NCBI GenBank assembly: GCA_034440635.1
Contig: JAOTON010000337.1
Coordinates: forward strand, 1,489,501-1,553,500
Reading direction: 5' to 3'
DNA length: 64,000 nt
Origin: Lepas anatifera
Lineage: Eukaryota > Arthropoda > Thecostraca > Lepadidae
This document shows, one piece after another, positions 55,949-64,000 of this stretch. Positions within the stretch are counted from its first letter, which is position 1. Every line of letters starts with the position of its first letter. A program made the position numbers and the translations under genes. Below the pieces are notes generated by a model. The model was not told where the DNA came from and did no database searches. It saw only the letters and a list, made by a program, of their open reading frames with translations.

Positions 55949-57952
55949 CTAAAAATAGTCGGTTGCGCGGTGACCAACTGCGGGGGCACCGCCACCAGAG
56001 CTCCTACGATCAGGAGCTAGGGTTAGTGTTGGACTTGGTCCCAATGATCTGGATCTGCCACCTTTTGGATCGGTTTGCAGTCTCTGTCTCCTCCGAGGGC
56101 TCTCTACCCCACTCGGAGAGGGGGTATCGGAGAGGCCACGCTTCTCGGGTCTGGCTCCCACTGGAATTTCCACAGGAGGTTCTGTCTTAGTAAACTGTGG
56201 ACGGGGCCGGACAGTGGGGGCCGGACCCTGTGGGGAACGAGGCGAATGCCGAGGAGGAGGAGAGAGAGGGGGCGGACCCATCCTGGTTAATGGTGCTTCA
56301 ACTCGTGGCGAGCCAGGCCCCGATCGAGGTGCCTGCTTGGAAGGTGGAGGCAGAAGGGGAGGTCCCGTTTCTGTCATTGGTGCCTCTATCCGTTTGCGTT
56401 GAGCCCCTGATGACACGCTTTCCCTGGATTTCGGTGATTCTGGGGGATCCTTAAGTGAGGTTGGGCCACTCATATTGGGAGGAGTCCCACGAGGACGAAT
56501 CGGTTTGCCTCTCTTACCCACCTCTATCCAGGGCTGCACCCAATCAGGAGCAGCCTGTTCCACATCACTGGGAGTCTGAGGGCCCGCTGGAACTTCGGAG
56601 ATCAAGCCCGCTGCTACCGACTGGTTGAACAAGACGTGTGCTTCACTCGGTAAACGTGAGCCCTCCGACGGTTCCGATAACGTGAGGGACCGGGGCACTT
56701 GAGTCTCAGTTTCTTCGCCTAAGGGTGGAGCATGTCCTAAGGGGCTATTTCCAACGGAGCTAGCATCAACTATTACGGTGGTTGGCGAGGTGGATGAGGC
56801 TGCTGGAAGTGATGTACAAACCGATCCTGGACGTGGTTCAGATCCCGTGGTTAGATCGCGTAGTTCACCATTAGCTGCTGGGTCCTCATTCTCGGCGGCT
56901 GGGAGCAACTGCAGCAGCATTCGCAGAAGGTCGCCAACCGTCATATCAAGAAGGTCTCTAACTTTGGTACCGAGGGTGATTCGGTTCGAACCCGCAGTTA
57001 CAGGAGCCACGCTCTCTTCAAGTCCCGGAAGATGAACGGCGCCAATGGAAGCCACTGGTGCTTGCGCTTTTGGCTGAGTTCTAGCAGCCTTGTCCCTGTA
57101 TGAAACCGACGGATGGATCTCATCGTATAGCCTCTTGGCCTCAGGAAAGGGTACACCCTGCTTCACTTTGATGGATGCTATTTCTTTTTCTTTCAAGTAG
57201 ACTTTACATTTACGGCTCCATGCTGCATGGCTTTCTTTACAGTTTGCGCATTTATCAGCGGTCTGGCACTCTCCAGCATGCTCCCGTTCTGCGCACCGTC
57301 CACATCGCGCAACAGCTCGGCAGGACCTCGCACCATGCCCAAACCGATGACATCGAAAGCATCTGAGTGGGTCAGGCACAAAGATTCTAACGGGGACGGA
57401 CAGATACCCAACAAAGATGCGATCCGGGATGTCTACACGATCAAACGTCAAAACTAACGTGTCGGTAGTTCCCATTCTACGCACCTGACTCACGCCCTCA
57501 TCCGCCAACCCGTCAGCAATCTCCTCCTCGCTAACACCACGCAGCTGGCGACAAGAAATTATGCCCTGAGATCGAGGCCGGATTATGTGGGGCTGTGACT
57601 CAACTGCCACTCTTCTCTGCACCTTCTTATCCCCCTCTCTACCCCAGAAGGTGAGATGAGTGCATGACAATGCCAAACGAGCCGCATCCTCTGTCTCAAA
57701 TTCAACGATGAGAGAACCATCCCTCCGCTGCTCGCAACGTTTTACTGGGCCCCAGCCCTCGACTGCATTTTTACGCTGGAAGGGAGTCAGCTCTGACAGA
57801 GATATGTCTTTGCCACGGAAGATGACACTAGAGCTCGATTTGTTTGCTTCGTCGACTACTGGTGCTGTTTCTGTACTATTGATAGGGTGTGAATCTGTTT
57901 GTGTTTTTTGATTATCCATGGTATGGCTATTTGTCTCCGCCATCATCATCAT
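55949..57952 (-). CDS. Retroelement 1 ORF1: Gag-like RNA-binding protein
   Basis: 667 codons if read from the first ATG, which lies in an ATG repeat that probably belongs to the tail of element 2. The ATG at plus 57919 (12th codon, context ACCATGG, product beginning MDNQ) fits better and parallels MDTS in element 2. An RRM-like fold is suggested at about 40-105. Three zinc knuckles follow: CFRCHRFGHGARSC (198-211), CGRC...H...C (217-229) and CANC...H...C (235-249). The C-terminal half is Pro/Ser/Arg-rich and includes PWIEVGKRGK. The protein would package element RNA. The frame is intact. Confidence 0.92.
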   Translation of the reverse strand: MMMMAETNSHTMDNQKTQTDSHPINSTETAPVVDEANKSSSSVIFRGKDISLSELTPFQRKNAVEGWGPVKRCEQRRDGSLIVEFETEDAARLALSCTHLTFWGREGDKKVQRRVAVESQPHIIRPRSQGIISCRQLRGVSEEEIADGLADEGVSQVRRMGTTDTLVLTFDRVDIPDRIFVGYLSVPVRIFVPDPLRCFRCHRFGHGARSCRAVARCGRCAEREHAGECQTADKCANCKESHAAWSRKCKVYLKEKEIASIKVKQGVPFPEAKRLYDEIHPSVSYRDKAARTQPKAQAPVASIGAVHLPGLEESVAPVTAGSNRITLGTKVRDLLDMTVGDLLRMLLQLLPAAENEDPAANGELRDLTTGSEPRPGSVCTSLPAASSTSPTTVIVDASSVGNSPLGHAPPLGEETETQVPRSLTLSEPSEGSRLPSEAHVLFNQSVAAGLISEVPAGPQTPSDVEQAAPDWVQPWIEVGKRGKPIRPRGTPPNMSGPTSLKDPPESPKSRESVSSGAQRKRIEAPMTETGPPLLPPPSKQAPRSGPGSPRVEAPLTRMGPPPLSPPPRHSPRSPQGPAPTVRPRPQFTKTEPPVEIPVGARPEKRGLSDTPSPSGVESPRRRQRLQTDPKGGRSRSLGPSPTLTLAPDRRSSGGGAPAVGHRATDYF

Positions 57953-57954
57953 AG
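57941..57954 (-). repeat. Tail of retroelement 2: (ATG)n at the element junction
   Basis: On minus TATGATGATGATG follows the conserved CCCTTAAACCCCAAC end of element 2. By comparison with element 1, whose tail begins at the same place, this is the 3' microsatellite tail. It supplies four in-frame ATG codons ahead of ORF1 of element 1. Confidence 0.65.
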
Positions 57955-58157
57955 TTGGGGTTTAAGGGCGCGTCGACTGCAGTGGTCATATTGCGCCCAT
58001 AACTTAGCATATTGCGCACAGAAGAAAGACATGTAGATATATAACGAGACTTTTCGAGTTAGGTAGTAAGATAGGTCACTGTGTCTTGAAAGGTGCTGTA
58101 CTTGTAGAGTGACATGTGTGAATCGAGGGTCAAAAGATACTGGTTCACGTTATATGT
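57955..58157 (-). other. 3' UTR of retroelement 2 with terminal hairpin
   Basis: A short 3' UTR ending in GGGCGC (plus 57993-57998) paired with GCGCCC (plus 57966-57971), around a 21-nt loop with GAC...GTC pairing, then CCCTTAAACCCC. It shares stem sequence, position and the following TTAA box with element 1. Confidence 0.75.
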
Positions 58158-61100
58158 CTATGTCGGCGAGTAAATTACGTTGAAGTCAACACTTCTTAGA
58201 AACGATATTATGTCGGAGAGCTCCACGGTTCGATTTTGTCCCAAAAGAGAATGCAGTGATGGCGATCCTCCAAGATGCCGCAGTCTTTCCACCTCAAAAT
58301 CCTGGCAGTCTGCAAGAACATGCTTAACACTAAGCGGCTCTCCGCATCGTGAACACTTTGGCGGATCGCCGCCACCCAAGCGGAAGGAGTGTGTGGCGTG
58401 GGTGTGGCCGATCCGCAGGCGGGAGAGGATAACCTCCTCTCTTCTGCAGCCCGCACTGCTGGATTTCCACACCCCTAGCTTTGGTTTAAGGCCTCTAAGC
58501 TTGACTCCTTTGGGATCACCATCCCACCTGCTCTGCCAGACACGAATAGCATAGTCTTTGGTAAGACCATATAGGTCAGAGAACGGAACACGGAGGCCGG
58601 GGAGAGAAGCGCGTTCACCCGCGGACTTTGCAAGCCTGTCCGCCCGTTCGTTCCCGCCTATACCGCAATGGCTTGGCACCCAAACAATCTCCACAGTTTT
58701 TCCTTTCTGCCCTAGGTTGTGCAATTTCTGTCTTATGAGGGTCAGGAGATAAGAAGATGATGTACTGTGGAAGTAAAAGGACTCCAATGCCTGTAGAGAG
58801 GACAGTGAGTCCGTGAAGACCACGAACTTTCTCGCCCTTCGTTTGGATATCTCATCCAGGGAACGAAAGATGGCATACAGTTCCGAGGTAAAAACAGATG
58901 CTTCCTGGGGTAGGCTAAAACATTTTTCAGTGCGGCCACAAACATACGCACATCCCGTACCACTGTCACATTTTGAACCGTCCGTGTAGAAGTGAATATG
59001 GCTTTCATACATTTCCGAGCAGAGTTCCATGAAAAGCTGGCGTATTGTTTCAGGAGACGAGTCTCTACAACGCTCGAGCAAGTCTGTGTTTGTGTTAGCT
59101 TTCGAGATCAGCCATGGATTGATAGCAGGCAGGTCGTATGGTTCAACAAGGTCTGTGCTTATATAAGCCTCCGCTAATAGGGCGCGAACTCTGACTCCCG
59201 GGTGGCGAGCCGCAGCACGCGACCCAGTTTCAACTATACGGAGGTGGGTGTCCCCGAAGAATGTCTGATATGTAGGATGTGTTGTATGTTGTTTAAGTTT
59301 CACGGCATATCGCATGGACAATATCTTCCGACGAAGATCTAGAGGCATTTCGTTTATGTCTACGAGCATACTGCTAACTGGTGAGGTCCTAAAAGCTCCG
59401 ATAATAATTCTGATTGCGTGGTGATGAACAGTGTCCAGCATACGCTTCGCTGTTTCAGATGCCGAGTCATATGCAACGCAGCCGTACTCGATCTTTGACC
59501 TGATGAGAGACCTGTATAGCATCAGCAGAGTTGCACGGTCGGCTCCGAACTTCATTCTCGTCAAGATTTTAAGAATATTCAGTGACTTGAAACACCTCTC
59601 TCTTAGGTCCTGAAAGTGGCGGACATAGCTCATACGGCGGTCAAGAATGACCCCAAGGAACCTAACGCTATCTGCTACTTTCACACGCTGGCCATAGAGA
59701 GTAAGAACTGGATCGTCACATGGACGCCTGCGGTTACAGAAATGCATACATTTAGTTTTGGGCAACGAGAACCTTAGCCCGTTCTCGACACTCCAGCGCT
59801 CTAGGCGATCGAGCGCAAGCTGTAGTTGCCTAGCAGCGGCACTTGTAGTAGAGGTTGTTGTCCAAATAGTGAAATCATCTACAAATAAGGCACATTTTAT
59901 GGTTGTAGGAAGAACGTCTACAATGTCATTTATCATAATAGCAAACAGGGCTACTGATAAAACGCTGCCCTGCGGGATTCCATTGCTCTGTGTGTATTTA
60001 TCGGATAAAGAAGAATTTACACGGAACCTGAAGTACCGTTCTTTAAGAAAGTTCAGCAAAAACCAGCCTAAGTGACCTCTAATGCCCATGGCGTGCAGTT
60101 TACTTAGTATTTTGTATCTCCAAGTTGTATCGTATGCGCGTTCCACGTCGAAAAAGATTGCAACAGTGTGTTGACGAGATGCCTGCCCTTCTCGAATCGC
60201 CGCATCCAACAGAACAAGGTGATCTAGGGTACTTCGCCCTTGTCGAAATCCACATTGCTGATTACATAGAAGCTCATTACTTTCAAGGTACCACATTAGC
60301 CGAACATTAATCATTTTTTCCATCAGCTTACAAAGACAAGACGTGAGGGAAATCGGGCGATAGTCATCGGGAGAAGACCCGGACTTTCCCGGCTTCAAAA
60401 TCGGAATAATAATGGCGTCACACCACTGTTCCGGGAAGTCGTTCTTAAGCCAAATGAGATTAAATATGCTAAGGAGAGATATAAGTGAAATATCAGGCAG
60501 ATGAGTCAACATTTCATTTGTAATGCGGTCGAAACCCGGAGAAACTTGTTTTGTGCTCTTTATTGCCACCTTCAACTCTCGCCATGAAAATGCTGCGTTA
60601 TATGAGGCCGAGTTATCGCTTCCAAAGTCGATGCCCTTTCGCTCTTCCACGGTGCGGAAGCGTGTGCTGTCGACATCTATATTTGTATTTCCACATCGAT
60701 CGTGGAATGCAGCGGCAAAGTGTTCCGTTACCTCCCTGGGATCGGTTACTTTGTGTCCATTGATTTCGAGAACAGGTGAGGTATTTTTGCGTTTTCCTTG
60801 TATGCTCTGAATGCGTGACCATACTTGTGTTGTGGGTGTATAACGGTTAACTGTACTCACGTAAGACATCCACCATCTCCTTTTCTCATTTAGAACTACG
60901 CGGCGTGCAGCTGCTCTTGCACGCTTAAAAGAAATCAGGTTACGTCTTGTAGAATGCTTGCTAAAAGCTCTAAGAGCCCGCTTTCTTTTTAGAATTGCAG
61001 CCCTGCAACTGGCACTCCACCACGGCAGGGGCGTGCGCTTTGGTTGTCCTGAAGTCATGGGGATAAAACTTCTCGCAGCGGAGAGAATCATTTCGTTAAA

Positions 61101-61892
61101 ATTGCGTATAGCCTGAGTTGCCGAGGCCTCCAGCGAGCCAGGGTTAACCGAGCCGCACGCAGCCTCGAATCCCGCCCAGTCCGCACGGCGGTGGTTCCAT
61201 CTGGGGGCTAATGTTTCCGGCGCGACCAGAGGGACTGTTCCAATCAGAATTGGGAAGTGGTCGCTGCCATATGTGTCACCCAGTGCATTCCACTGAAACC
61301 GAGAGAAAAGGGAAGATGAGCAAATGGAAAGATCAATAGCAGACACCACGCCAGAGGGCAGGGTGATGTGTGTGGGACGACCTGTGTTAAGAAGGCATAG
61401 GGTATTATTGTGAATGAAACGTTCGATTGTGCGGCCACGGGCACCCATGTGACTCGCCGGTTCACCCCACGCGGGATTATGTGCGTTGAAATCTCCAAGC
61501 ACCATAAATGGTGTGGGAAGCTGGTCGATTAAGTTGTTTAATGAAGATACATCGACGTTACCACCGGGTGGTATATAGATTGAGCACACAGACATCTTAA
61601 TAAATCCGAAGTCGACCCTAGCGGCCACTGCTTGTAGAACTGTGGTTAAACGGATTTGGTAACACGGGAGTGACTGGTGTACTGCCACCATCACCCCTCC
61701 ATGCGCAATGGTACTACTGAAGATGTCCTTTCGAAAGCTTTGATAGGTCTGGATATTAAGCCTAGTCCCTGGCGCGAGTTTTGTCTCTTGAAGGCACAGG
61801 ACGGAAGGCATGTGCTCAGATAGTATGCTCTGCAAGTCAATGAAATTGGCACGCAGGCCTCGGCAGTTCCATTGTAGAATGTGTGAGGCTAT
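58158..61892 (-). CDS. Retroelement 2 ORF2: endonuclease, reverse transcriptase, RNase H; start codon lost
   Basis: Open frame of 1244 codons counted from an ATA triplet at plus 61890-61892. That triplet sits where element 1 has ATG, in context AACATAGCC, and a TAG lies about 15 nt upstream in frame with no ATG before QWNCRG (7-12). Domains match element 1: LQET, GDFNAH and SDH in the endonuclease; CGFRQGRST, motif A DVERAYD (582-588), PQGS (640-643) and FVDD (670-673) in the RT; TDGSK, SEL, TDSLSS and PSHCGIGGNERAD in RNase H; and a Cys/His-rich C-terminus. The rest of the frame is unbroken, so the damage is recent or initiation is non-AUG or reinitiation-based. Confidence 0.93.
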   Translation of the reverse strand: MASHILQWNCRGLRANFIDLQSILSEHMPSVLCLQETKLAPGTRLNIQTYQSFRKDIFSSTIAHGGVMVAVHQSLPCYQIRLTTVLQAVAARVDFGFIKMSVCSIYIPPGGNVDVSSLNNLIDQLPTPFMVLGDFNAHNPAWGEPASHMGARGRTIERFIHNNTLCLLNTGRPTHITLPSGVVSAIDLSICSSSLFSRFQWNALGDTYGSDHFPILIGTVPLVAPETLAPRWNHRRADWAGFEAACGSVNPGSLEASATQAIRNFNEMILSAARSFIPMTSGQPKRTPLPWWSASCRAAILKRKRALRAFSKHSTRRNLISFKRARAAARRVVLNEKRRWWMSYVSTVNRYTPTTQVWSRIQSIQGKRKNTSPVLEINGHKVTDPREVTEHFAAAFHDRCGNTNIDVDSTRFRTVEERKGIDFGSDNSASYNAAFSWRELKVAIKSTKQVSPGFDRITNEMLTHLPDISLISLLSIFNLIWLKNDFPEQWCDAIIIPILKPGKSGSSPDDYRPISLTSCLCKLMEKMINVRLMWYLESNELLCNQQCGFRQGRSTLDHLVLLDAAIREGQASRQHTVAIFFDVERAYDTTWRYKILSKLHAMGIRGHLGWFLLNFLKERYFRFRVNSSLSDKYTQSNGIPQGSVLSVALFAIMINDIVDVLPTTIKCALFVDDFTIWTTTSTTSAAARQLQLALDRLERWSVENGLRFSLPKTKCMHFCNRRRPCDDPVLTLYGQRVKVADSVRFLGVILDRRMSYVRHFQDLRERCFKSLNILKILTRMKFGADRATLLMLYRSLIRSKIEYGCVAYDSASETAKRMLDTVHHHAIRIIIGAFRTSPVSSMLVDINEMPLDLRRKILSMRYAVKLKQHTTHPTYQTFFGDTHLRIVETGSRAAARHPGVRVRALLAEAYISTDLVEPYDLPAINPWLISKANTNTDLLERCRDSSPETIRQLFMELCSEMYESHIHFYTDGSKCDSGTGCAYVCGRTEKCFSLPQEASVFTSELYAIFRSLDEISKRRARKFVVFTDSLSSLQALESFYFHSTSSSYLLTLIRQKLHNLGQKGKTVEIVWVPSHCGIGGNERADRLAKSAGERASLPGLRVPFSDLYGLTKDYAIRVWQSRWDGDPKGVKLRGLKPKLGVWKSSSAGCRREEVILSRLRIGHTHATHSFRLGGGDPPKCSRCGEPLSVKHVLADCQDFEVERLRHLGGSPSLHSLLGQNRTVELSDIISFLRSVDFNVIYSPT

Positions 61893-61920
61893 GTTAAAAA
61901 GGGCAGGCTATAAAAAGTAT

Positions 61921-63660
61921 TTAAGATACACAAACGGGCAGACTACTTCCAGGGCCTAGAGCCACCTGTTGGGGGCTTGTTTGGCCCGCCTTCTCGAGGC
62001 CCAAAACTTGGCTCGCGATCCGTTGAGCTAGATCGGGCACGGGAAGCCGCTGTTCCCTTGTCTTGGGGGGACGAGGCAGGTCGCTTCGTTCCCCCACGCG
62101 ACGGTGCAGGAGTTTCAAAAGCGGCACGCAGGTTCTGGATCTGCGTACCAGCTGTCTGTAGGGGGGCCTTAGCCCCTCGTCCCGCCGAAGGCGGGCCTTT
62201 GTTGGGTGCCTCCACCGGAGGGTGAGGGCGACGTCGGGCAGCAGGAGAGCGTCTACCGCCGCGCCCAACCAGAGTCCACCCCCAGGCTCATCCGGGGGAA
62301 CAAAGTCCAAATCGGGGACCCGATCCGGACCCACACCCCCAGTCACAGCAGGGGGCGGCCGGGCGGGAGCAGGGCTCGGCCCCACTCCGCCAGCCGAGGA
62401 CACAGGACGTGCCGCCCCCGAGTTAGGAGCCAAGGCAGATCCCCGCCCACGCTCCCCGCCCCCAGGAGGTACCGGGGACGGAGCTGCAGGGCCAGGAGCG
62501 GCACGCCGCCCCCGCTCCCCGCGAGAAGGCACCGGAGGAGGTGCCACCAACGACTCGGATTCCGGGGCCGCGGACCGGCCAGAAATGACCAGTCCCATCC
62601 TTCCGGCCAGGCGGACGAAGTCTGCCATGGTGAGGGACCGGATGACCTCCTCCGGTGTCCTGAGGCTACCTCGGGTAGCACCCGAGGCTGTCGCCGTGGC
62701 GTAACTTTTCTTGGGGTGAGACGCCTCGTAAGCATCCCTTGCTTCGCGGAAGCTCATCTTACCCGATACCTTGAGTTTCATAATTTCTTTTTCTCGCTCT
62801 AGTGTGGGACATTTCCTATCATATGTTGCATGAGGTGTTTGATCGTGTTCGCAGTTCACACAGAAAAGTACTTCTGACTGACAGTTGTCGGCTGCATGCT
62901 CCTTCGAGCCGCAACGAGCGCATGTCGTTTGACCCTTGCATGAGGCAGTTGTGTGGCCATAGCGCTGGCACCTAAAGCATCTCATTGGAAATGGCACATA
63001 GGGCCTGGTACGGACCCTTTCGTAGCCAACGTACACTGCATCCGGCAACTCATCTCTATCAAAAGTCAGAACAACTGAATCCGTTTCAAGCACATCAGGA
63101 CCTTTCTTCATGTTCAGTCTCTTGGCCTCGACTACGCCTGATTCCGATAAGCCATCGACAATCTCTTCCTCAGTGATACCTCGCAGCTCCGGGCACCGTA
63201 TTACACCTTTTACGAAGTTCTTAGATCTATGCGGTTCTATTGAAACTTTGACAACCTTCTTTGACAGCACACCATTCTCTCTCTTCAAAAAAGTGATTTC
63301 ATCTACCTTCATTGCGCGTTCCGCTTCCCCGGAGTGTCGAAACTCGACTTCCAAGACACCATCTCTGAGGCAGTCACATCTCAGCACACTGCCAAGGCGG
63401 TCAAAGGCCTGCTTTCTCTGGAATGGAGACAGGGTCCGAAGGGAGGTATCTATTCCCCGCACCATAAGGACACGGGGTTTCGAGGGCATAGGAGGTGCTG
63501 AGGGGCGAGCGGAGATGTCTTGAGATTCAATCCCTGGTGTATTGGATTGGGACTCGCCTGGTAGGCGCGAGTGACCAGCGCTCGGCTGGTCCTGAGCAGA
63601 GGTGAGAGGGCCGACCTCTTGCTGAGGGTAGGAGGGTGGGTTGATGTGTGAAGTATCCAT
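61921..63660 (-). CDS. Retroelement 2 ORF1: Gag-like protein, probable C-terminal frameshift
   Basis: 579 codons from ATG (product begins MDTS). An RRM-like region lies at about 60-125. Zinc knuckles are CFRCQRYGHTTASC (228-241), CARC...H...C (247-260) and CVNC...H...C (267-284), then a Pro/Gly-rich tail. After the run of five C at plus 62279-62283 the called frame loses similarity to element 1. The -1-shifted frame instead reads GWTLVGRGGR, parallel to PWIEVGKRGK in element 1, and stays open to a stop at 61943-61945 with an Arg/Ser-rich end. The last roughly 120 residues of the called frame are therefore probably out of frame. RNA-binding role as for element 1. Confidence 0.88.
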   Translation of the reverse strand: MDTSHINPPSYPQQEVGPLTSAQDQPSAGHSRLPGESQSNTPGIESQDISARPSAPPMPSKPRVLMVRGIDTSLRTLSPFQRKQAFDRLGSVLRCDCLRDGVLEVEFRHSGEAERAMKVDEITFLKRENGVLSKKVVKVSIEPHRSKNFVKGVIRCPELRGITEEEIVDGLSESGVVEAKRLNMKKGPDVLETDSVVLTFDRDELPDAVYVGYERVRTRPYVPFPMRCFRCQRYGHTTASCKGQTTCARCGSKEHAADNCQSEVLFCVNCEHDQTPHATYDRKCPTLEREKEIMKLKVSGKMSFREARDAYEASHPKKSYATATASGATRGSLRTPEEVIRSLTMADFVRLAGRMGLVISGRSAAPESESLVAPPPVPSRGERGRRAAPGPAAPSPVPPGGGERGRGSALAPNSGAARPVSSAGGVGPSPAPARPPPAVTGGVGPDRVPDLDFVPPDEPGGGLWLGAAVDALLLPDVALTLRWRHPTKARLRRDEGLRPPYRQLVRRSRTCVPLLKLLHRRVGERSDLPRPPKTREQRLPVPDLAQRIASQVLGLEKAGQTSPQQVALGPGSSLPVCVS

Positions 63661-63930
63661 AAAAGGTTATTTTAATTCGGCCAGCCACGTGCGCCCCCTT
63701 CCGACGAGGGTGCTACGAGGCGAGACGACGCACGGGCTGGCTATACGGGGGAAACGCCGCCGTTACAGAGGGGGAGAGAGACTCACCAAACCCCCACTGC
63801 CCCGACGACGGTCCCCCCTTGCACCTAGCCTGGACGACCCCGGGCGGGGCGCGGACACCCCTCCCTCCCCGGGTAAAGTCGGGACTTCACCCAAGGAGGG
63901 AGGGGCAGCCGCGCCCCACCAAAGGCCGAC
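63661..63930 (-). other. 5' UTR of retroelement 2 with long hairpin
   Basis: GC-rich leader upstream of ORF1. It contains an extended inverted repeat at plus 63858-63905. Outer arms CCCCTCCCTCC/GGAGGGAGGGG are perfect over 11 bp. Inner arms GGGTAAAGTC/GACTTCACCC pair over 10 bp with one G-U. Internal promoters of non-LTR elements lie in this region, but no core motif can be assigned. Confidence 0.5.
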
Positions 63931-64000
63931 AAACTTTTACAATGCTGCTACTCTTGTCGATGCCTTCAAGAGTTCCCCGCCCTTGCGGAAATCCAGACCA
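63930..64000 (-). mobile_element. Reverse-transcriptase fragment of a third element (edge of window)
   Basis: From the window end on minus one frame reads SGFPQGRGTLEGIDKSSSIV. This resembles the CGFRQGRST...D block of the RTs in elements 1 and 2 both as protein and at DNA level (GGATTTC-GCAAGGGCG). Similarity ends near 63930, where the leader of element 2 appears to begin. Short, so uncertain. It would mean element 2 inserted into or beside another retroelement in the same orientation. Confidence 0.4.

Larger units (their letters stand above)
51557..57940 (-). mobile_element. Non-LTR retrotransposon 1 (I-like, with RNase H)
   Basis: A 6.4-kb element read on minus: about 21 nt of leader, ORF1 (Gag-like), 27-30 nt spacer, ORF2 (endonuclease-RT-RNase H), a 635-nt GC-rich 3' UTR, a terminal hairpin and a (TAAC)n tail. 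The presence of RNase H with a three-knuckle ORF1 points to the I-like group rather than Jockey proper. Both ORFs are open. Its 5' side joins directly to the 3' tail of element 2, so most of a normal 5' UTR is missing and it is probably 5'-truncated or interrupted. Confidence 0.9.
57941..63930 (-). mobile_element. Non-LTR retrotransposon 2 (I-like), decayed coding
   Basis: Read on minus: GC-rich 5' UTR (from about 63930), ORF1 (63660 down), ORF2 (61892-58158), a 200-nt 3' UTR with terminal hairpin, and an (ATG)n tail. It is related to element 1 in every domain but clearly a different family at the protein level. ORF1 has a probable frameshift near its C-terminus, and the expected ORF2 ATG is ATA, so it is probably not autonomous. 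The 5' edge is approximate. Confidence 0.88.

Noticed and set aside
56990..57003. GGTTCGAACCC box B match
   Set aside because: It lies inside the ORF1 coding sequence of element 1, with no tRNA-like head around it.
52393..63523. Numerous + strand frames across the retroelements
   Set aside because: They are antisense shadows of the intact minus-strand ORFs.

Overview
The window looks like repeat-rich nuclear DNA from an animal, most likely an arthropod; a crustacean is a guess. The evidence is two non-LTR retrotransposons of the arthropod I-like type (three-knuckle Gag ORF1, endonuclease-RT-RNase H ORF2), tRNA-derived SINEs, TIR/MITE-type elements, many minisatellites, and one spliced host exon. 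There is no operon, ribosome-binding site or CRISPR array, so no prokaryotic reading applies. The window is gene-poor: only one host coding exon can be identified with confidence.

Layout. 1-31 kb: intergenic DNA with scattered GC/CpG-rich islands, simple repeats, three minisatellites (33, 30 and 25 bp units), a long imperfect palindrome (8.54-9.24 kb), several TIR-bounded elements (15.16-15.39, 23.09-24.39, 27.80-28.59 kb) and two tRNA-derived SINEs. 31-33 kb: the last exon of an MPDU1-like ER membrane protein (minus strand, 32207-32470). Its 3' splice site directly abuts an 11-copy, 39-bp minisatellite, and a SINE lies beyond that. A possible chemoreceptor-like exon remnant lies at 31.24-31.7 kb. 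33-43 kb: more GC-rich islands, a 62-bp tandem array (36.7-37.1 kb) and two more SINEs. 43.97-47.94 kb: a 4-kb array of about 60 copies of a ~66-bp unit, partly organised as a higher-order repeat. 48-51.5 kb: GC islands, a small MITE with perfect 13-bp TIRs, and an unexplained 256-codon ORF.

51.56-63.93 kb: two non-LTR retrotransposons head to tail on the minus strand. Element 1 (51557-57940) has intact ORF1 and ORF2, but only about 21 nt of leader before its probable start codon. Element 2 (57941 to about 63930) has a GC-rich 5' UTR, an ORF1 with a probable frameshift near its end, and an ORF2 whose expected ATG reads ATA. Both end in the same type of 3' hairpin (GGGCGC...GCGCCC) followed by different microsatellite tails. 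At 63930-64000 a short reverse-transcriptase-like stretch suggests element 2 sits in or beside a third element.

How they work together: ORF1 proteins would coat the element RNA. ORF2 would nick target DNA, reverse transcribe from the 3' end and remove RNA with its RNase H. The SINEs depend on such machinery from elsewhere. The host exon belongs to dolichol-linked sugar use in the ER. Most other long open frames are by-products of tandem repeats or GC-rich DNA.
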